DNA from: Alcanivorax nanhaiticus
GTDB lineage: Bacteria; Pseudomonadota; Gammaproteobacteria; Pseudomonadales; Alcanivoracaceae
DNA: 64,000 nucleotides
Reading direction: 5' to 3'
NCBI RefSeq assembly: GCF_000756665.1
Contig: NZ_ARXV01000005.1
Span: 124,001 to 188,000 of the forward strand
This document shows, piece after piece, positions 38,232 through 47,639 of the stretch. Every line of letters begins with the position of its first letter. The first letter of the stretch is position 1. The notes beneath the pieces were generated by a model. That model was given only the letters and a program-made list of their open reading frames with translations, had not been told where the DNA came from and did no database searches. The position numbers and the translations under genes are program-made.

Positions 38232-38311
38232 GTGACGAGATTCGAGTAACGAGTTTCGAAAGTCAGAAACACCGACAATTCCGAATCTCGTTACTCGTTA
38301 CTCGTTACTCA
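38232..38311. repeat. Heptamer inverted-repeat element E
   Basis: Left arm 38232-38259: GTGACGA, GATTCGA, GTAACGA, GTTTCGA. Right arm 38284-38311: AATCTCG, TTACTCG, TTACTCG, TTACTCA. The last three bases (TCA, 38309-38311) are the stop codon of the phytase gene on the minus strand, so the element reaches into the gene end. Interior is 24 bases. Confidence 0.8.
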
Positions 38312-40192
38312 GGGATTTTCGAGGACAGCCTCTACATCTTTCCACGCCACAATCTTGTAGTTCTGTGGCGCGTCCGGGAGGCGGTTGCGGCCGTCCTGGA
38401 CCACCAACAGACCTCGGCTGTAGTCTCCACCCAGATCCACTGAGGTGACGTCCAATCCATCGGTCTCCGAGGCGCCATCGATGCCAGCGGCGGCATTCAT
38501 GCCGATGCGGAATTTGCCTACCACGTCATGGGGATCATCGGCCTCGAGAACGACATAGCTGTCGTCGCCCTGACTGGATACCACCAGCCAGTTTTTGCCA
38601 TCACGCTGGTAGAGCGCCATCCCTTCGATGTCATCCACCAGCACCTCACCGGCGGCCATCACTTCGGTGGCGCTTGCAGGTTGATCAGCACCGGCAGCAA
38701 ACAGCCACACCGCCCGATCCTCTTCGCCAACAAACAGCCGCTGATCTTGCTCGTCGGCCACACACCCTTCCGGTTGGCTCGTGACCTGGAGCGTGCGCAC
38801 CCGCTCACCGGTGACGCTGTCGCCCCCCGTCAGCAACCACTGCTCGATGAGGCCACTCTTGTCGTTGGCAAAGGCATACAGCCCCTTGTCATCCTGATAC
38901 AGACAGATGCCGTAGATTTCCTTCATTTCTGTGAAGATCTGGCCGGCCTCCTGAACCTGACCACTCTGCGGATCGATCAGAAAAACATGCAGGCTGTTGT
39001 TGTCACGGTTAGAGGCAACGGCCACATCCCAACGTTGGCCAGCCACCGTGAGACCATATCGAAGATCCACATTGTTGAGGCGTCCCACTTCCAGAAACTG
39101 ACGGGTCCTGCCATCCAGATCATAGACGTACAACCCCGCTTTTTTGTCCGTACCGAGCACGCGGCTGTGTGCCGGTGCGTTACGGTTTACCCAGATGGCG
39201 GGGTCATCGGCCGCATCACCAAAGCGCTCCACGCTGTCTGTTTGTGCTGACGGCAATACCACCGGGATCACAACGGACGCCTGCGCTTCTGCCCCCCAGG
39301 AAACCGTTGTGCTGACTACGCCAGCATTGCCATCATCCACCGCAAACAACACCAGTCCCGCATCAGAGACACTGGCTGCCAAGGTTTCCGGCTCTTCCAG
39401 ATCCGGCACAGTCATCCGCCGCTGCAAGGTGCCATCCGCCAGGTACAGATTGACTGCTGCCGCCTCCTTATCCACCAACGCAACACCGCCGGGCAAGGTG
39501 ATGACAGCGCTGGCGTTTTCGGCGATGTGGCCGTGGGGCGCAAGTCGATCCAGCAATTTCCGCTCAGCATCCTTTTCGGGATTGGCGTTATAGCGCCACA
39601 AACCGATAGACTCTTCAGCCACATACAGCGTTCCGTTGCTGTCATCCGCAGCGCAACTTTCCGCTCCCGGTGGCAGAACCAGATGACGAACAGGCAGGGC
39701 CTTGTCCGCCGCGCCCAACAACCATTGGTCAGCCCCTCCCCGCTCATCCAGCACGAAGACGGAGAGCAATGACTGATGATCACGGTAAAGACAGAAACCG
39801 CTGATTTCATAATCCGGTGCTGACATGCGCTGAATTTCCTGGACACGGTTTCCGTCCAGCGCAAACAACACGGCCTGGTTACTGTCACGATCCACGCTCA
39901 CCAGATGGATCTGGCCAGCACTATCAACACGACCTTCCAGTCCTTCAAAATTACCGGACTGTAGCACCTGGTCACCGAGAGTCAGATCACCGTTCGCATT
40001 GACGGTAAAGATCTGCTGGTGATGAACCCACATACCCAACGGGTTACCGATGCGGGTTTCCTTGCTCCATGGCAAGTTAGAGGCCGGCATGACCGCCTCG
40101 CTGTTTTCCGCCTTTTCTCCCTGACAGCCACTCAGCGCCAGCAGCAGCGCGGTCAGGCCAGACAGTGTATAAATCATTCTCTTGTTACGCAT
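38309..40192 (-). CDS. Beta-propeller phytase (3-phytase family), dual-domain lipoprotein
   Basis: A 627-residue exported lipoprotein: signal peptide with lipobox LALSGC. The C-terminal half (about 310-625) is a complete beta-propeller phytase with DDPAIWVN, GTDKKAGLYVYDLDG, NNVDLRYG, SNRDNNSLHVF, QPEGCVADE, DIEGMALY and NYKIVAW, the acidic residues that hold the calcium ions. The N-terminal half is a second, degenerate propeller-like domain (GNFEGLEGR ... SGFCLYRD). It removes phosphate from phytate. It follows a TonB receptor by 55 bases on the same strand, a pairing known in other aquatic bacteria. A Pho box candidate lies upstream of the receptor. Confidence 0.9.
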   Translation of the reverse strand: MRNKRMIYTLSGLTALLLALSGCQGEKAENSEAVMPASNLPWSKETRIGNPLGMWVHHQQIFTVNANGDLTLGDQVLQSGNFEGLEGRVDSAGQIHLVSVDRDSNQAVLFALDGNRVQEIQRMSAPDYEISGFCLYRDHQSLLSVFVLDERGGADQWLLGAADKALPVRHLVLPPGAESCAADDSNGTLYVAEESIGLWRYNANPEKDAERKLLDRLAPHGHIAENASAVITLPGGVALVDKEAAAVNLYLADGTLQRRMTVPDLEEPETLAASVSDAGLVLFAVDDGNAGVVSTTVSWGAEAQASVVIPVVLPSAQTDSVERFGDAADDPAIWVNRNAPAHSRVLGTDKKAGLYVYDLDGRTRQFLEVGRLNNVDLRYGLTVAGQRWDVAVASNRDNNSLHVFLIDPQSGQVQEAGQIFTEMKEIYGICLYQDDKGLYAFANDKSGLIEQWLLTGGDSVTGERVRTLQVTSQPEGCVADEQDQRLFVGEEDRAVWLFAAGADQPASATEVMAAGEVLVDDIEGMALYQRDGKNWLVVSSQGDDSYVVLEADDPHDVVGKFRIGMNAAAGIDGASETDGLDVTSVDLGGDYSRGLLVVQDGRNRLPDAPQNYKIVAWKDVEAVLENP

Positions 40193-40247
40193 TTGATCAT
40201 TCCTTCAGACAAAAAAGAGCCGGGGGCATGCCCACCGGCCAGCCTGA

Positions 40248-42743
40248 TTAAAGATTTTTCAGGGACAGACCCAACTTGAAGGTGGGACCGTACTCCTCGT
40301 ACTGGGCGTTGAACTTTTCCTTTCCGGTGTAGGCATAGAACGGTTCATCATTGATGTTGATCGCCTCAAAGGTGAGCTGCAGATCTTCGGTCAGGAAATA
40401 ATGGCCGTTGAAATCCAGCTGCACATGATCGTCGGTGTAAATGTCATAGCGCTTGTCCAGCGGATCGCTCACTTCCTGCAGGAATTTGCCCGTGTAGTTG
40501 GCCGCCAGACGCAGGCTGAGTCGCTTGTCTTCGTAGCCAAACATCAGGTTACCGGTTACATCGGACTGGCTAGGCAAGGCGATGTCCCGAGTCACGGTAA
40601 CGCCGGTATCCTCATCAAAGGCATCAATCTCTGCAGTGGCATCCACAAAGGTGGCATTGGCACCCATCAGCAGGCCATTGAACGGCGCCGGCAGGCTGCT
40701 GAACTGCTTGGAGTAAGCCAGTTCAAGGCCATACAGGCTGGCATCGTTGCCGTTTTCGAAGGTTTCCGCATCACTGAAGAGCTCAAAGCCGGGGCTACCC
40801 CCCTTGTCGGTAAGGTAGGCAAAGTTCTTGATGTCTTTGTAGAACGCAAATGCCGACACCACACCGGCATGGCCCATGTAATGCTCAATGCCCAAATCCA
40901 GATTATTTGATTCCAGTGATTTCAGTTCCGGGTTACCAAAGCTGGCTTCATCGCCATCAATCTCAAAACCCGGAGACAGCTGTTCAAAGGTGGGACGCAC
41001 CACACTGCGGGTGACAGCAGCACGCACCAGGGTGTCATTGGTGAGCTGATAACGGAGGTGCAACGCCGGTAGCCAGTGATCCTCGTCTTCTTCGAAATGG
41101 CTGGCCGTGATGGTGCCGTTGTCGTCGCCAAATCCATCCGCTTCGAAATCCAGCTTTTCATAACGCACACCGGCAAGAATACGCAGCTGCTGAATGTCCA
41201 CCGTCCCCATCAGGTAAGCGGCCTGACGATCTTCAGACATCTCGAAGTCCTCGATGGCAGAATCCACATCTTCCAGTGTGCCAGCTCCGGCCACCAGCGG
41301 ATTGATCCTGTCGGCATCAATCCCCGAGCCAAAGTTACCCAGCTGGTAATCCACATCGGTGGCAAAATCAGTGAGTACCCCGTCAGGCTCGTAGGTCCAC
41401 ACATTCACGTCACTGTCCTTGTCACGCTGGCTGGCCTTGCCGCCAAACTTGATAGAGGCAGGGTTTCCGTTCCAGTACATATCGCGGGTGAAGTCCAGCG
41501 CTATATCCACTTGCTCGTCAGTGGTCTTGCCTTCGGTCACTTCAATCCCGTCCAGCTCGTAATTGCTGTCGTCGTAGAAACCGGAGGGATACAGCGCCGA
41601 AGGCTTGCGGGTTCCCGTATAGCCTGCGTCAGTGAAATCACCGACAAAAACGGTGCTATCCGCATGGCGTGGCTCTTCTTCCTGCACTGTGCTGTAACCA
41701 ACACGGAAATCTGTGGTCCAGTCACCGGATAAATGCTGACCACCGAGCACGAAGGAAGAAATATCCTGGGTTTCTTCCCTGTCTTTCAGCTCTTTCTCGA
41801 CCTCCGCGATACCGGTCTGCCCAGGCTGTTGTGCCGCATCGAACGAGAAGATATTAGCCTGACGAATTTCCTCATCACGGAACTCGCTGTGTAGAGTTCG
41901 CAGGTAAAGGCTGGTGTCATCACTGAGCAGATAGTCAAAGTTCAGTGCAACGCCAAGCCGTTCACGGGTAATCATGTAATCCCGTTGCTCGAACTCTTCC
42001 AGTGCATTGTTATCATCAAAATCCCAGGCACCTCCGGTTTCGACATTGTCGGAACCGAAATCCCTCTCCCCCCAGCTGATGGCACCGGCCACCCCAAAGT
42101 TGTTGGCCCCTTCCCCAAGGGAAAACTGGTTACTGGCGGCCACCGCCAGTTCAGGACTGGTCTGGTCCGTGTGTTCGTCATAACTTGCCGCACCACTGAC
42201 GGAATAGAACAAGCCATCACGATCAAAGGCGGACAGCGTCTTCACTTCCACCGTCCCGCCCAGGGAATTTCCGTCCATGTCCGGCGTCAGTGTCTTCACC
42301 ACGGTGAGAGATTCCAGCAGATCCGCCGGAATCACATCCAGCGCCACGGCACGGCGCCCAGCCTCCGGAGCGGGCACCTGAATACCGTTGACCGTCACCG
42401 CATTCAAGTCAGGGGCGACACCGCGAACACGAACAAAGCGTCCCTCGCCCTGATCGCGCTCGATGGAGACGCCCGGCATACGCTGCAGGGATTCAGAGAC
42501 GTTATTGTCAGGAAAATCGCCAATATCATCAGCGCGGGTGGTGGTTTCGATATTGTCCGCTTCCCTTTGTTCGGTTAGCGCACGGTTGGTACTGGCCGCC
42601 TGGCCGATCACGCGAACCGTTTCCAGCTCATTGCTTGTTTCAGCCGGAGAGTCTTCGGCTTGCACCTGACTACAGGCCAGCGCCACGGCAGTCGCCAGCA
42701 ACGTGCGCGAAAAAGGCGGAATCAATCGTTTGGTCATGGACAT
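40248..42743 (-). CDS. TonB-dependent receptor paired with phytase
   Basis: An 831-residue outer-membrane receptor with signal peptide (ending SQVQA), TonB box (ETVRVIGQ), plug (LQRMPGVSIERDQGEG ... VVKTLTPDMDGNSLGGTVEVKT) and a barrel ending LSLKNL. The plug type TPDMDGNSLGG is that of receptors for carbohydrates and other non-siderophore ligands, and no Fur box is present. Next to a phytase it probably imports phytate or inositol phosphates (inference from context). GGGGGA lies 5 bases before the ATG. Confidence 0.88.
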   Translation of the reverse strand: MSMTKRLIPPFSRTLLATAVALACSQVQAEDSPAETSNELETVRVIGQAASTNRALTEQREADNIETTTRADDIGDFPDNNVSESLQRMPGVSIERDQGEGRFVRVRGVAPDLNAVTVNGIQVPAPEAGRRAVALDVIPADLLESLTVVKTLTPDMDGNSLGGTVEVKTLSAFDRDGLFYSVSGAASYDEHTDQTSPELAVAASNQFSLGEGANNFGVAGAISWGERDFGSDNVETGGAWDFDDNNALEEFEQRDYMITRERLGVALNFDYLLSDDTSLYLRTLHSEFRDEEIRQANIFSFDAAQQPGQTGIAEVEKELKDREETQDISSFVLGGQHLSGDWTTDFRVGYSTVQEEEPRHADSTVFVGDFTDAGYTGTRKPSALYPSGFYDDSNYELDGIEVTEGKTTDEQVDIALDFTRDMYWNGNPASIKFGGKASQRDKDSDVNVWTYEPDGVLTDFATDVDYQLGNFGSGIDADRINPLVAGAGTLEDVDSAIEDFEMSEDRQAAYLMGTVDIQQLRILAGVRYEKLDFEADGFGDDNGTITASHFEEDEDHWLPALHLRYQLTNDTLVRAAVTRSVVRPTFEQLSPGFEIDGDEASFGNPELKSLESNNLDLGIEHYMGHAGVVSAFAFYKDIKNFAYLTDKGGSPGFELFSDAETFENGNDASLYGLELAYSKQFSSLPAPFNGLLMGANATFVDATAEIDAFDEDTGVTVTRDIALPSQSDVTGNLMFGYEDKRLSLRLAANYTGKFLQEVSDPLDKRYDIYTDDHVQLDFNGHYFLTEDLQLTFEAININDEPFYAYTGKEKFNAQYEEYGPTFKLGLSLKNL

Positions 42744-42801
42744 GGTATCCCCCGGGCAATGCCCTGATGTATTGGCAATGCCGGCACCCTAGGCATGGGC
42801 C

Positions 42802-42819
42802 ATGTCAGTTCTGTTACAG
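42802..42819 (-). promoter_or_regulatory. Candidate Pho box for the receptor-phytase operon
   Basis: On the minus strand CTGTAACAGAACTGACAT shows two 7-mers (CTGTAAC and CTGACAT) 11 bases apart, matching the PhoB direct repeat CTGTCAT at 5 and 6 of 7 positions. It is 59 bases before the receptor start codon. Confidence 0.45.
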
Positions 42820-42892
42820 GGCTTGGGTGAAAGTGTCTTTTCAGCGGTACTTTTCCGGGTTATGAGCCGAGAGAACCCCAGGAGAGAAATCC

Positions 42893-42983
42893 AGTCGGAC
42901 GTCTGACATCGGAGGTCTGATGCCCAAAGCCCAAACCTCACAGGTTTTACGGTCTTCAAACGTCCGACGTCAGACGTCCGACT
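42893..42983. repeat. Heptamer inverted-repeat element F
   Basis: Left arm 42893-42920: AGTCGGA, CGTCTGA, CATCGGA, GGTCTGA. Right arm 42956-42983: TCAAACG, TCCGACG, TCAGACG, TCCGACT. Interior is 35 bases with a small hairpin (AAACCT / AGGTTT). The remaining gap (42744-43116) holds the receptor promoter and the GGDEF gene promoter. Confidence 0.8.
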
Positions 42984-43116
42984 CAAGATTTTTTCTTATC
43001 TCTCCTGAGCCAATCGCACCCCCCTTCTGAAAAAGTGACCAGGCATACCAATCCCAGCCAACGTCATCAAACTGACACCCTCTTGATGTAAAGCTGCAGC
43101 CAACCGGGAGGAGATA

Positions 43117-44022
43117 ATGAACGTGAATAACCTGATAGCCCGCCATCGAGGCACTCTGATCATTCCCATCGTGATCGCCAATGTGATCCTGCTCGCCAAT
43201 CTGGCCAGCGGGGACACCAAGAGCTGGCAGGAACTGGTTTGGCTGGATATTGCCGGTGAAGGAGGAGCCGCCCTGCTGGCCCTGTTGTGGATCGTGTTGA
43301 TCCTCAATAGCCGCCCGGGCGGAAGGGTGACACGCATGCTGGTCGCCGGGCTCAGTGGTATTTTTCTGTCTTACTGGCAAGACGTGATGGATGAATTCAT
43401 CCGTCTGCCCGATGCCATTGTGTGGGACCATTGGCTGGAATCCGGTGCCATGCCGGTGGGCATGATTCTGCTGACACTGGGCATCTATCACTGGCATAAG
43501 GAACAGCAAGCCATCTCCGCCCAGCTCATTCGCCGTGAACGAATTTTTCGTGAACACCGCAGCTTGGATAATCTGACCCCGCTGTCCGGCGCGCACTACC
43601 TGCGAGAACAATTAAAACGGGAATTAAGCCGCCCCGATCAACCCCTGGCGCTGATCATGCTGGACCTGCACTGCTTTGATCACAGCCGCCGGTTACTCGG
43701 CCCGTCAGACAGCGACCGGCTGCTCAAGGAGCTTGGCGAATTGCTGTTATTGAACCTGCGCCAACAGGATCTGCTATGCCGATATGCCGGGGACCGATTT
43801 GCCATCGTACTGCCGATGACGCAGCAGGCGGAAGCCGACCGTATTGCCTGCGAGTTGCAGCAGGCGGTCCGGCATTTCGCCTTCAAGACACGCCGTGGCG
43901 AGAGTCATTTCATGACCGCACAGATGGGTATCGCCGTCGCCCATGACGACGATGCCTGTTCGTTAATCGAACGGGCCAATCAACGTCTTCCGGGCGCCAC
44001 CGCTTCATGGCAGGCTGCCTGA
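43117..44022 (+). CDS. Membrane protein with degenerate GGDEF domain
   Basis: A 301-residue protein: four predicted membrane segments (about residues 13-31, 45-64, 75-93 and 108-125), a short coiled linker, then a GGDEF-fold domain (140-295). The signature is AGDRF (RYAGDRFAIVLP) instead of GGDEF/GGEEF, and the substrate motif region is also altered, so cyclic-di-GMP synthesis is unlikely; it may bind GTP or act as a partner. GGGAGGAG is at 5-8 bases before the ATG. The AraC gene starts at or before its stop codon, so the two are translationally coupled. Confidence 0.8.
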   Translation: MNVNNLIARHRGTLIIPIVIANVILLANLASGDTKSWQELVWLDIAGEGGAALLALLWIVLILNSRPGGRVTRMLVAGLSGIFLSYWQDVMDEFIRLPDAIVWDHWLESGAMPVGMILLTLGIYHWHKEQQAISAQLIRRERIFREHRSLDNLTPLSGAHYLREQLKRELSRPDQPLALIMLDLHCFDHSRRLLGPSDSDRLLKELGELLLLNLRQQDLLCRYAGDRFAIVLPMTQQAEADRIACELQQAVRHFAFKTRRGESHFMTAQMGIAVAHDDDACSLIERANQRLPGATASWQAA

Positions 44023-45059
44023 GCATGCAGGGCTATCTGCCAGACACCGCGTTTATCCCTGCCCACCATCTTCCGGGAGCACTGATTGATCTGGTGCAGG
44101 ATCAAGGGATTGATACGCACCGTCTGTTCCGCCACACCAGCCTGTTTCCTGAACGTGTCATTCAGGGCGACGCCGTGGCAACCCCCCGCGAGTTCCTGCA
44201 ACTGATTCATAACAGCCGACAACTCTTTCCCGATCCGGAATTACCCTTTCGCTATGGCCAGCGATTGCTGCCCGGGCATTACGGTCCCATCAGCGCGCTG
44301 CTCGGTCAGGCTGGCTGTCTGCGTGACTGCCTGGTGGCCTTTAACGACTACCCTGCCCTGATCAGCCCGCTGGTCGGCGTCCGCATCACGTTGGATGATG
44401 AATACTTGTGCGTGCAGTGGCTGGACAGCTGCGGCGCCGGCTCACACTGGCCATTTCTGGTGGAAAGTGCCATGGCGGGACTCGCATCGGTCAGCCAATG
44501 GCTAAGTCATCGCCCGCTACCCTGGCAATTCCAGTTCAGCTACCGTTGCCCGCCATGGCCAGAACAATATCAGGTCCACCTTGGCGAACGGCTGCATTTT
44601 GAACGTTGCATGGATGCCATGTTGCTACCACGACACTATCTGGATATGCCCTGGCCCCGTGGAGCCAGCACCGGCTGGCAGGCCGCACGCCAGCAATGCG
44701 ATCAGCAGATTCAACAACTGGGCTTTGCTCATAGTGCCAGACAGCAACTTTATCGCTTCCTGCAACAAGCCATTACGTCCCCACCCACGCTACAGGATGT
44801 GGCGAATCACTATGGAAGCAGCCCTGCCACGATTAAACGGCGGCTCAAGCAGCAAGGGTGTCACTATCAACGATTACTGGATGAAGTGCGATTGCACCAG
44901 GCAATTCTGTGGATTCAATTCGACGGCATGACCCCGGATCAGGTCTGCCGCCGATTGAATTTTTCTGACAGCACCAACTTTCGTCGTGCCTTTAAACGCT
45001 GGAGTGGCCTGACGCCTGCAGCCTGCCACAAAATACTGCAGGCGTTGTCAGGGCACTAA
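44007..45059 (+). CDS. AraC family transcriptional regulator
   Basis: A 350-residue regulator. The N-terminal 190 residues resemble the arabinose-binding-like domain of OruR-type regulators (FRYGQRLLPGHYGPISALL), and the C-terminal 100 residues hold the two AraC helix-turn-helix motifs (LQDVANHYGSSPATIKRRL and NFSDSTNFRRAFKRWSGLTP). The start may be 44007, overlapping the GGDEF gene by 16 bases, or ATG 44025 just after its stop. The nearest plausible targets are the FMO/SDR/PF10118 operon downstream on the opposite strand (inference). Confidence 0.87.
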   Translation: MAGCLSMQGYLPDTAFIPAHHLPGALIDLVQDQGIDTHRLFRHTSLFPERVIQGDAVATPREFLQLIHNSRQLFPDPELPFRYGQRLLPGHYGPISALLGQAGCLRDCLVAFNDYPALISPLVGVRITLDDEYLCVQWLDSCGAGSHWPFLVESAMAGLASVSQWLSHRPLPWQFQFSYRCPPWPEQYQVHLGERLHFERCMDAMLLPRHYLDMPWPRGASTGWQAARQQCDQQIQQLGFAHSARQQLYRFLQQAITSPPTLQDVANHYGSSPATIKRRLKQQGCHYQRLLDEVRLHQAILWIQFDGMTPDQVCRRLNFSDSTNFRRAFKRWSGLTPAACHKILQALSGH

Positions 45060-45084
45060 CGGTGCCAGACGCGAAGGAACAACG

Positions 45085-45235
45085 GCAAGTTACAAGTTTC
45101 AAGTTACAACGCGATCCCGTACATGGTGGATATCCTCGCTCATCAGCCGCGCCGCAGCGTGTGGCGCGGGCACTGACTCGAAGAAAGCTGCCATCCTGAC
45201 CGCGCTTTGTAACTTGCAACTTGCAACTCGCTTCT
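45085..45235. repeat. Heptamer inverted-repeat element G
   Basis: Left arm 45085-45112: GCAAGTT, ACAAGTT, TCAAGTT, ACAACGC. Right arm 45208-45235: TGTAACT, TGCAACT, TGCAACT, CGCTTCT. The 95-base interior contains GCCGCGCC / GGCGCGG-type inverted pieces and ends CTGCC..CCGCGCTTTG, like element A. It ends 5 bases before the FMO stop codon. Confidence 0.8.
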
Positions 45236-45240
45236 AATTC

Positions 45241-46764
45241 TCAAGCCGCGTTCTGTTCTTCCTTGACGCCGTACTGCACATCATAGTCAGACAGGGAGAA
45301 CACGCTCAGGCGTTTCTTCAGCTCTGCAAGCGACCAGGGCCAGGCGGCAAAGTTGCGGCCATTCTGATCCAGGTAGTAGCTCTTGCAGCCGCCACTATTG
45401 AAGACCGTGCCTTTGAGATGCTTCTGCACCTTGTCGTTGTGGCGCTGCAACACACCCGGGTTGATGGCAAGGCGGCTGATGCCCTTGTCCCTGATCTTCT
45501 TCAGGCCACCGATGATGTAATCCAGCTGCGCTTCGGCAAGACCGATAAAGGAGTCATACACCAGCACGTTGGGACCCAGCACCAGGAAGGCATTGGGCAC
45601 ATCTTTCATGGTGGCACCCAGATAGGCTTCCGGGGAGGTATCTTTCCACAGGTCAGACAGGCGCTCGCCATTGGCGTTGATCACCTTGCGCCCGATGGGC
45701 GGATGAGACACCTCGAAACCGGTCCCCCAGATGATCACGTCCACTTCGTGACGCTCGCCGTTCGCCGCAATCACTGTGTTGCCATCCACTTCCACCAGTC
45801 CATGCGGGATCAGGTTGGCGTTATCTGCCTGCAAGGCGGGATAGTAGTTGTTGGCGAACAGGATGCGCTTGCAGCCCAAGGTAAAGTCCGGCGTTACCGC
45901 CTTGCGCAGGGTTTTGTCTTTCACCTGAACACGCAGCAGCTGTTTTGCCGCCGTGCTCACCGGCTTCAGCGCCATTGGGTTACGCAGCCCGAAGTTGATT
46001 ACATTCAGGGATTGCGCCACCGCCTTGCGCCAGGTTTTCTGGATCACCGGCAGCTTTTCAATCAACTGCTTGCTGGTGTCGCCCAGATTCATATCCGGCT
46101 TCGGCAACACCCAGGGTGCGGTGCGCTGGAACACGTGCAGCTCTTTGACTTTCGGCTGAATCTGCGGAACGAACTGGATCGCGGATGCACCGGTGCCAAT
46201 CACCGCTACACGCTTGCCGGTCAGATCATAATCGTGATTCCACTTGGCGGAGTGGAACATCTCACCTTTAAAGGTATCCAGGCCTGGCAGGTTGGGGATC
46301 TGGGCTTCGGTGATCGGGCCGGTGGCAAAGACCACGGTGCGTGCCAGTGTCTGGGATGGCTTGCCATTGGTGGTGGTATCCAGAACCCACAGGTGGCGGG
46401 CCTCATCCCACTGGGCATTATCCAGCTCGGTGCCGAATTCGATCAGCTCTTCGATGCCAAACTCTTTGCTGACCCCTTCCAGGTACTCAAGGATTTCCGG
46501 CTGACGAGCGAACAGGTGGCTCCACTTGCTGCTCGGTGCGAAAGAAAAAGAATACAGGGAGGACGGTACGTCACATCCGCAACCCGGATAGGTGTTCTCG
46601 CGCCAGGTACCGCCCACGCGATTGGCTTTCTCGATAATCTTGAAATCGTGATAGCCCTGTTTCTTCATCTTGTAGGCGGCACAGATACCGGAAATGCCGG
46701 CACCGACAATGAAGGAGTCGTAAATGCGGGCCTCAGTGGCCGTTTTCTTTTTTGCTGTTGCCAT
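45241..46764 (-). CDS. Flavin-containing monooxygenase, Baeyer-Villiger type
   Basis: A 507-residue NADPH flavoprotein. It has two Rossmann motifs, GAGISGICAAYKM for FAD near residue 23 and VIGTGASAIQFVP for NADPH near 190, and the Baeyer-Villiger fingerprint F-x-G-x-x-x-H-x-x-x-W as FKGEMFHSAKW between them near 165. It would insert oxygen into a ketone to give an ester or lactone; chain length is unknown. Last gene of a three-gene operon with an SDR and a PF10118 protein; ester products could feed the many hydrolases nearby (inference). GAGG lies 9 bases before the ATG. Confidence 0.9.
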   Translation of the reverse strand: MATAKKKTATEARIYDSFIVGAGISGICAAYKMKKQGYHDFKIIEKANRVGGTWRENTYPGCGCDVPSSLYSFSFAPSSKWSHLFARQPEILEYLEGVSKEFGIEELIEFGTELDNAQWDEARHLWVLDTTTNGKPSQTLARTVVFATGPITEAQIPNLPGLDTFKGEMFHSAKWNHDYDLTGKRVAVIGTGASAIQFVPQIQPKVKELHVFQRTAPWVLPKPDMNLGDTSKQLIEKLPVIQKTWRKAVAQSLNVINFGLRNPMALKPVSTAAKQLLRVQVKDKTLRKAVTPDFTLGCKRILFANNYYPALQADNANLIPHGLVEVDGNTVIAANGERHEVDVIIWGTGFEVSHPPIGRKVINANGERLSDLWKDTSPEAYLGATMKDVPNAFLVLGPNVLVYDSFIGLAEAQLDYIIGGLKKIRDKGISRLAINPGVLQRHNDKVQKHLKGTVFNSGGCKSYYLDQNGRNFAAWPWSLAELKKRLSVFSLSDYDVQYGVKEEQNAA

Positions 46765-46779
46765 GAGAAAAAACCTCTA

Positions 46780-47619
46780 TCAGTTCTTCACAAACCGGTA
46801 CGAAAAGCCGAGCAAGTCGGCGTACAGGTTTGGGGATACGCGCTTCATTACCCAGAACAGTTTGGCGTCGACCTGGGGAGTGGTGTACAGCTCACCCTTG
46901 TCGAGGCGGTTCAGGGTCAGTTTGGCCACAGAATCACTGGTGGTCATGGCGTAGTTCATCAGCGCATGGTCGGCCAGCTTGGAGTAACGATCCGGGATTC
47001 GGCCATCCTTGATGATATTGGTGGGCACCAGGGTCGGGCACAGTACGTTGACCTTGATGTTGTCGCGCTTCAGTTCCGAGTACAGGGTCTCGGACAACGC
47101 ACGCACACCGGCTTTGGTCACGTTGTAGGCACTCATTTCCGGGGCTGCGGTATAGGACGCAGCAGAAGCCACATTGATGATCGCGCCACGGCCCTGTTTC
47201 TTGAAGCCAGGCACGAAGTAATGGCAGCCATGAACGACACCCCACAGGTTCACGTCCATGGCCCACTTCCAATCCTGCAGGCTCAGTTCGTCGAACTTGC
47301 CGCCAATGCCTACACCCGCGTTGTTGATCACCAGAGAGACTGGGTTGCCCAGTAGTTTCTCTGCCTTGACCGCCAGCGCTTCTACCTGCTCGGCCTTGCC
47401 CACATCGCAGGCAACGGCGAAGGCAGTGCCACCCGCTTCTTCGATCAACGCCACCGTTTCTTCGGCGCTTTCCAGATTAAGATCCGCACACACAACCGCA
47501 GTGTTACGCTTGGCCAGCTCCAGGGCAAAACTGCGACCAATACCACTACCGGCACCGGTCACGACCGCGTAGCCGTTATAGCTGGGCTTGCTGGAACGGA
47601 ATTTGAGAATATTCAGCAT
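46780..47619 (-). CDS. Short-chain dehydrogenase/reductase
   Basis: A 279-residue SDR with the cofactor motif TGAGSGIGRSFALELA near residue 20, NNAGVGIGG near 100, and the catalytic Ser/Tyr/Lys in ASAASYTAAPEMSAYNVTKA. Asp 45 region (CADLNLES) suggests NAD(H) preference. It probably interconverts an alcohol and the ketone used by the FMO 16 bases downstream (inference). The C-terminus carries an extra segment (FWVMKRVSPNLYADLLGFSYRF) that may touch the membrane. ATG 47619 is used instead of the GTG one codon upstream. Confidence 0.88.
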   Translation of the reverse strand: MLNILKFRSSKPSYNGYAVVTGAGSGIGRSFALELAKRNTAVVCADLNLESAEETVALIEEAGGTAFAVACDVGKAEQVEALAVKAEKLLGNPVSLVINNAGVGIGGKFDELSLQDWKWAMDVNLWGVVHGCHYFVPGFKKQGRGAIINVASAASYTAAPEMSAYNVTKAGVRALSETLYSELKRDNIKVNVLCPTLVPTNIIKDGRIPDRYSKLADHALMNYAMTTSDSVAKLTLNRLDKGELYTTPQVDAKLFWVMKRVSPNLYADLLGFSYRFVKN

Positions 47620-47639
47620 CACTTTTTACCCACTCAGGT

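Noticed and set aside
43117..44022. Active diguanylate cyclase
   Set aside because: The AGDRF signature lacks the residues needed for catalysis; called degenerate instead.
45418..47355. 645-residue open frame antisense to the FMO and SDR genes
   Set aside because: Spans two real genes and their gap on the other strand; no motif.
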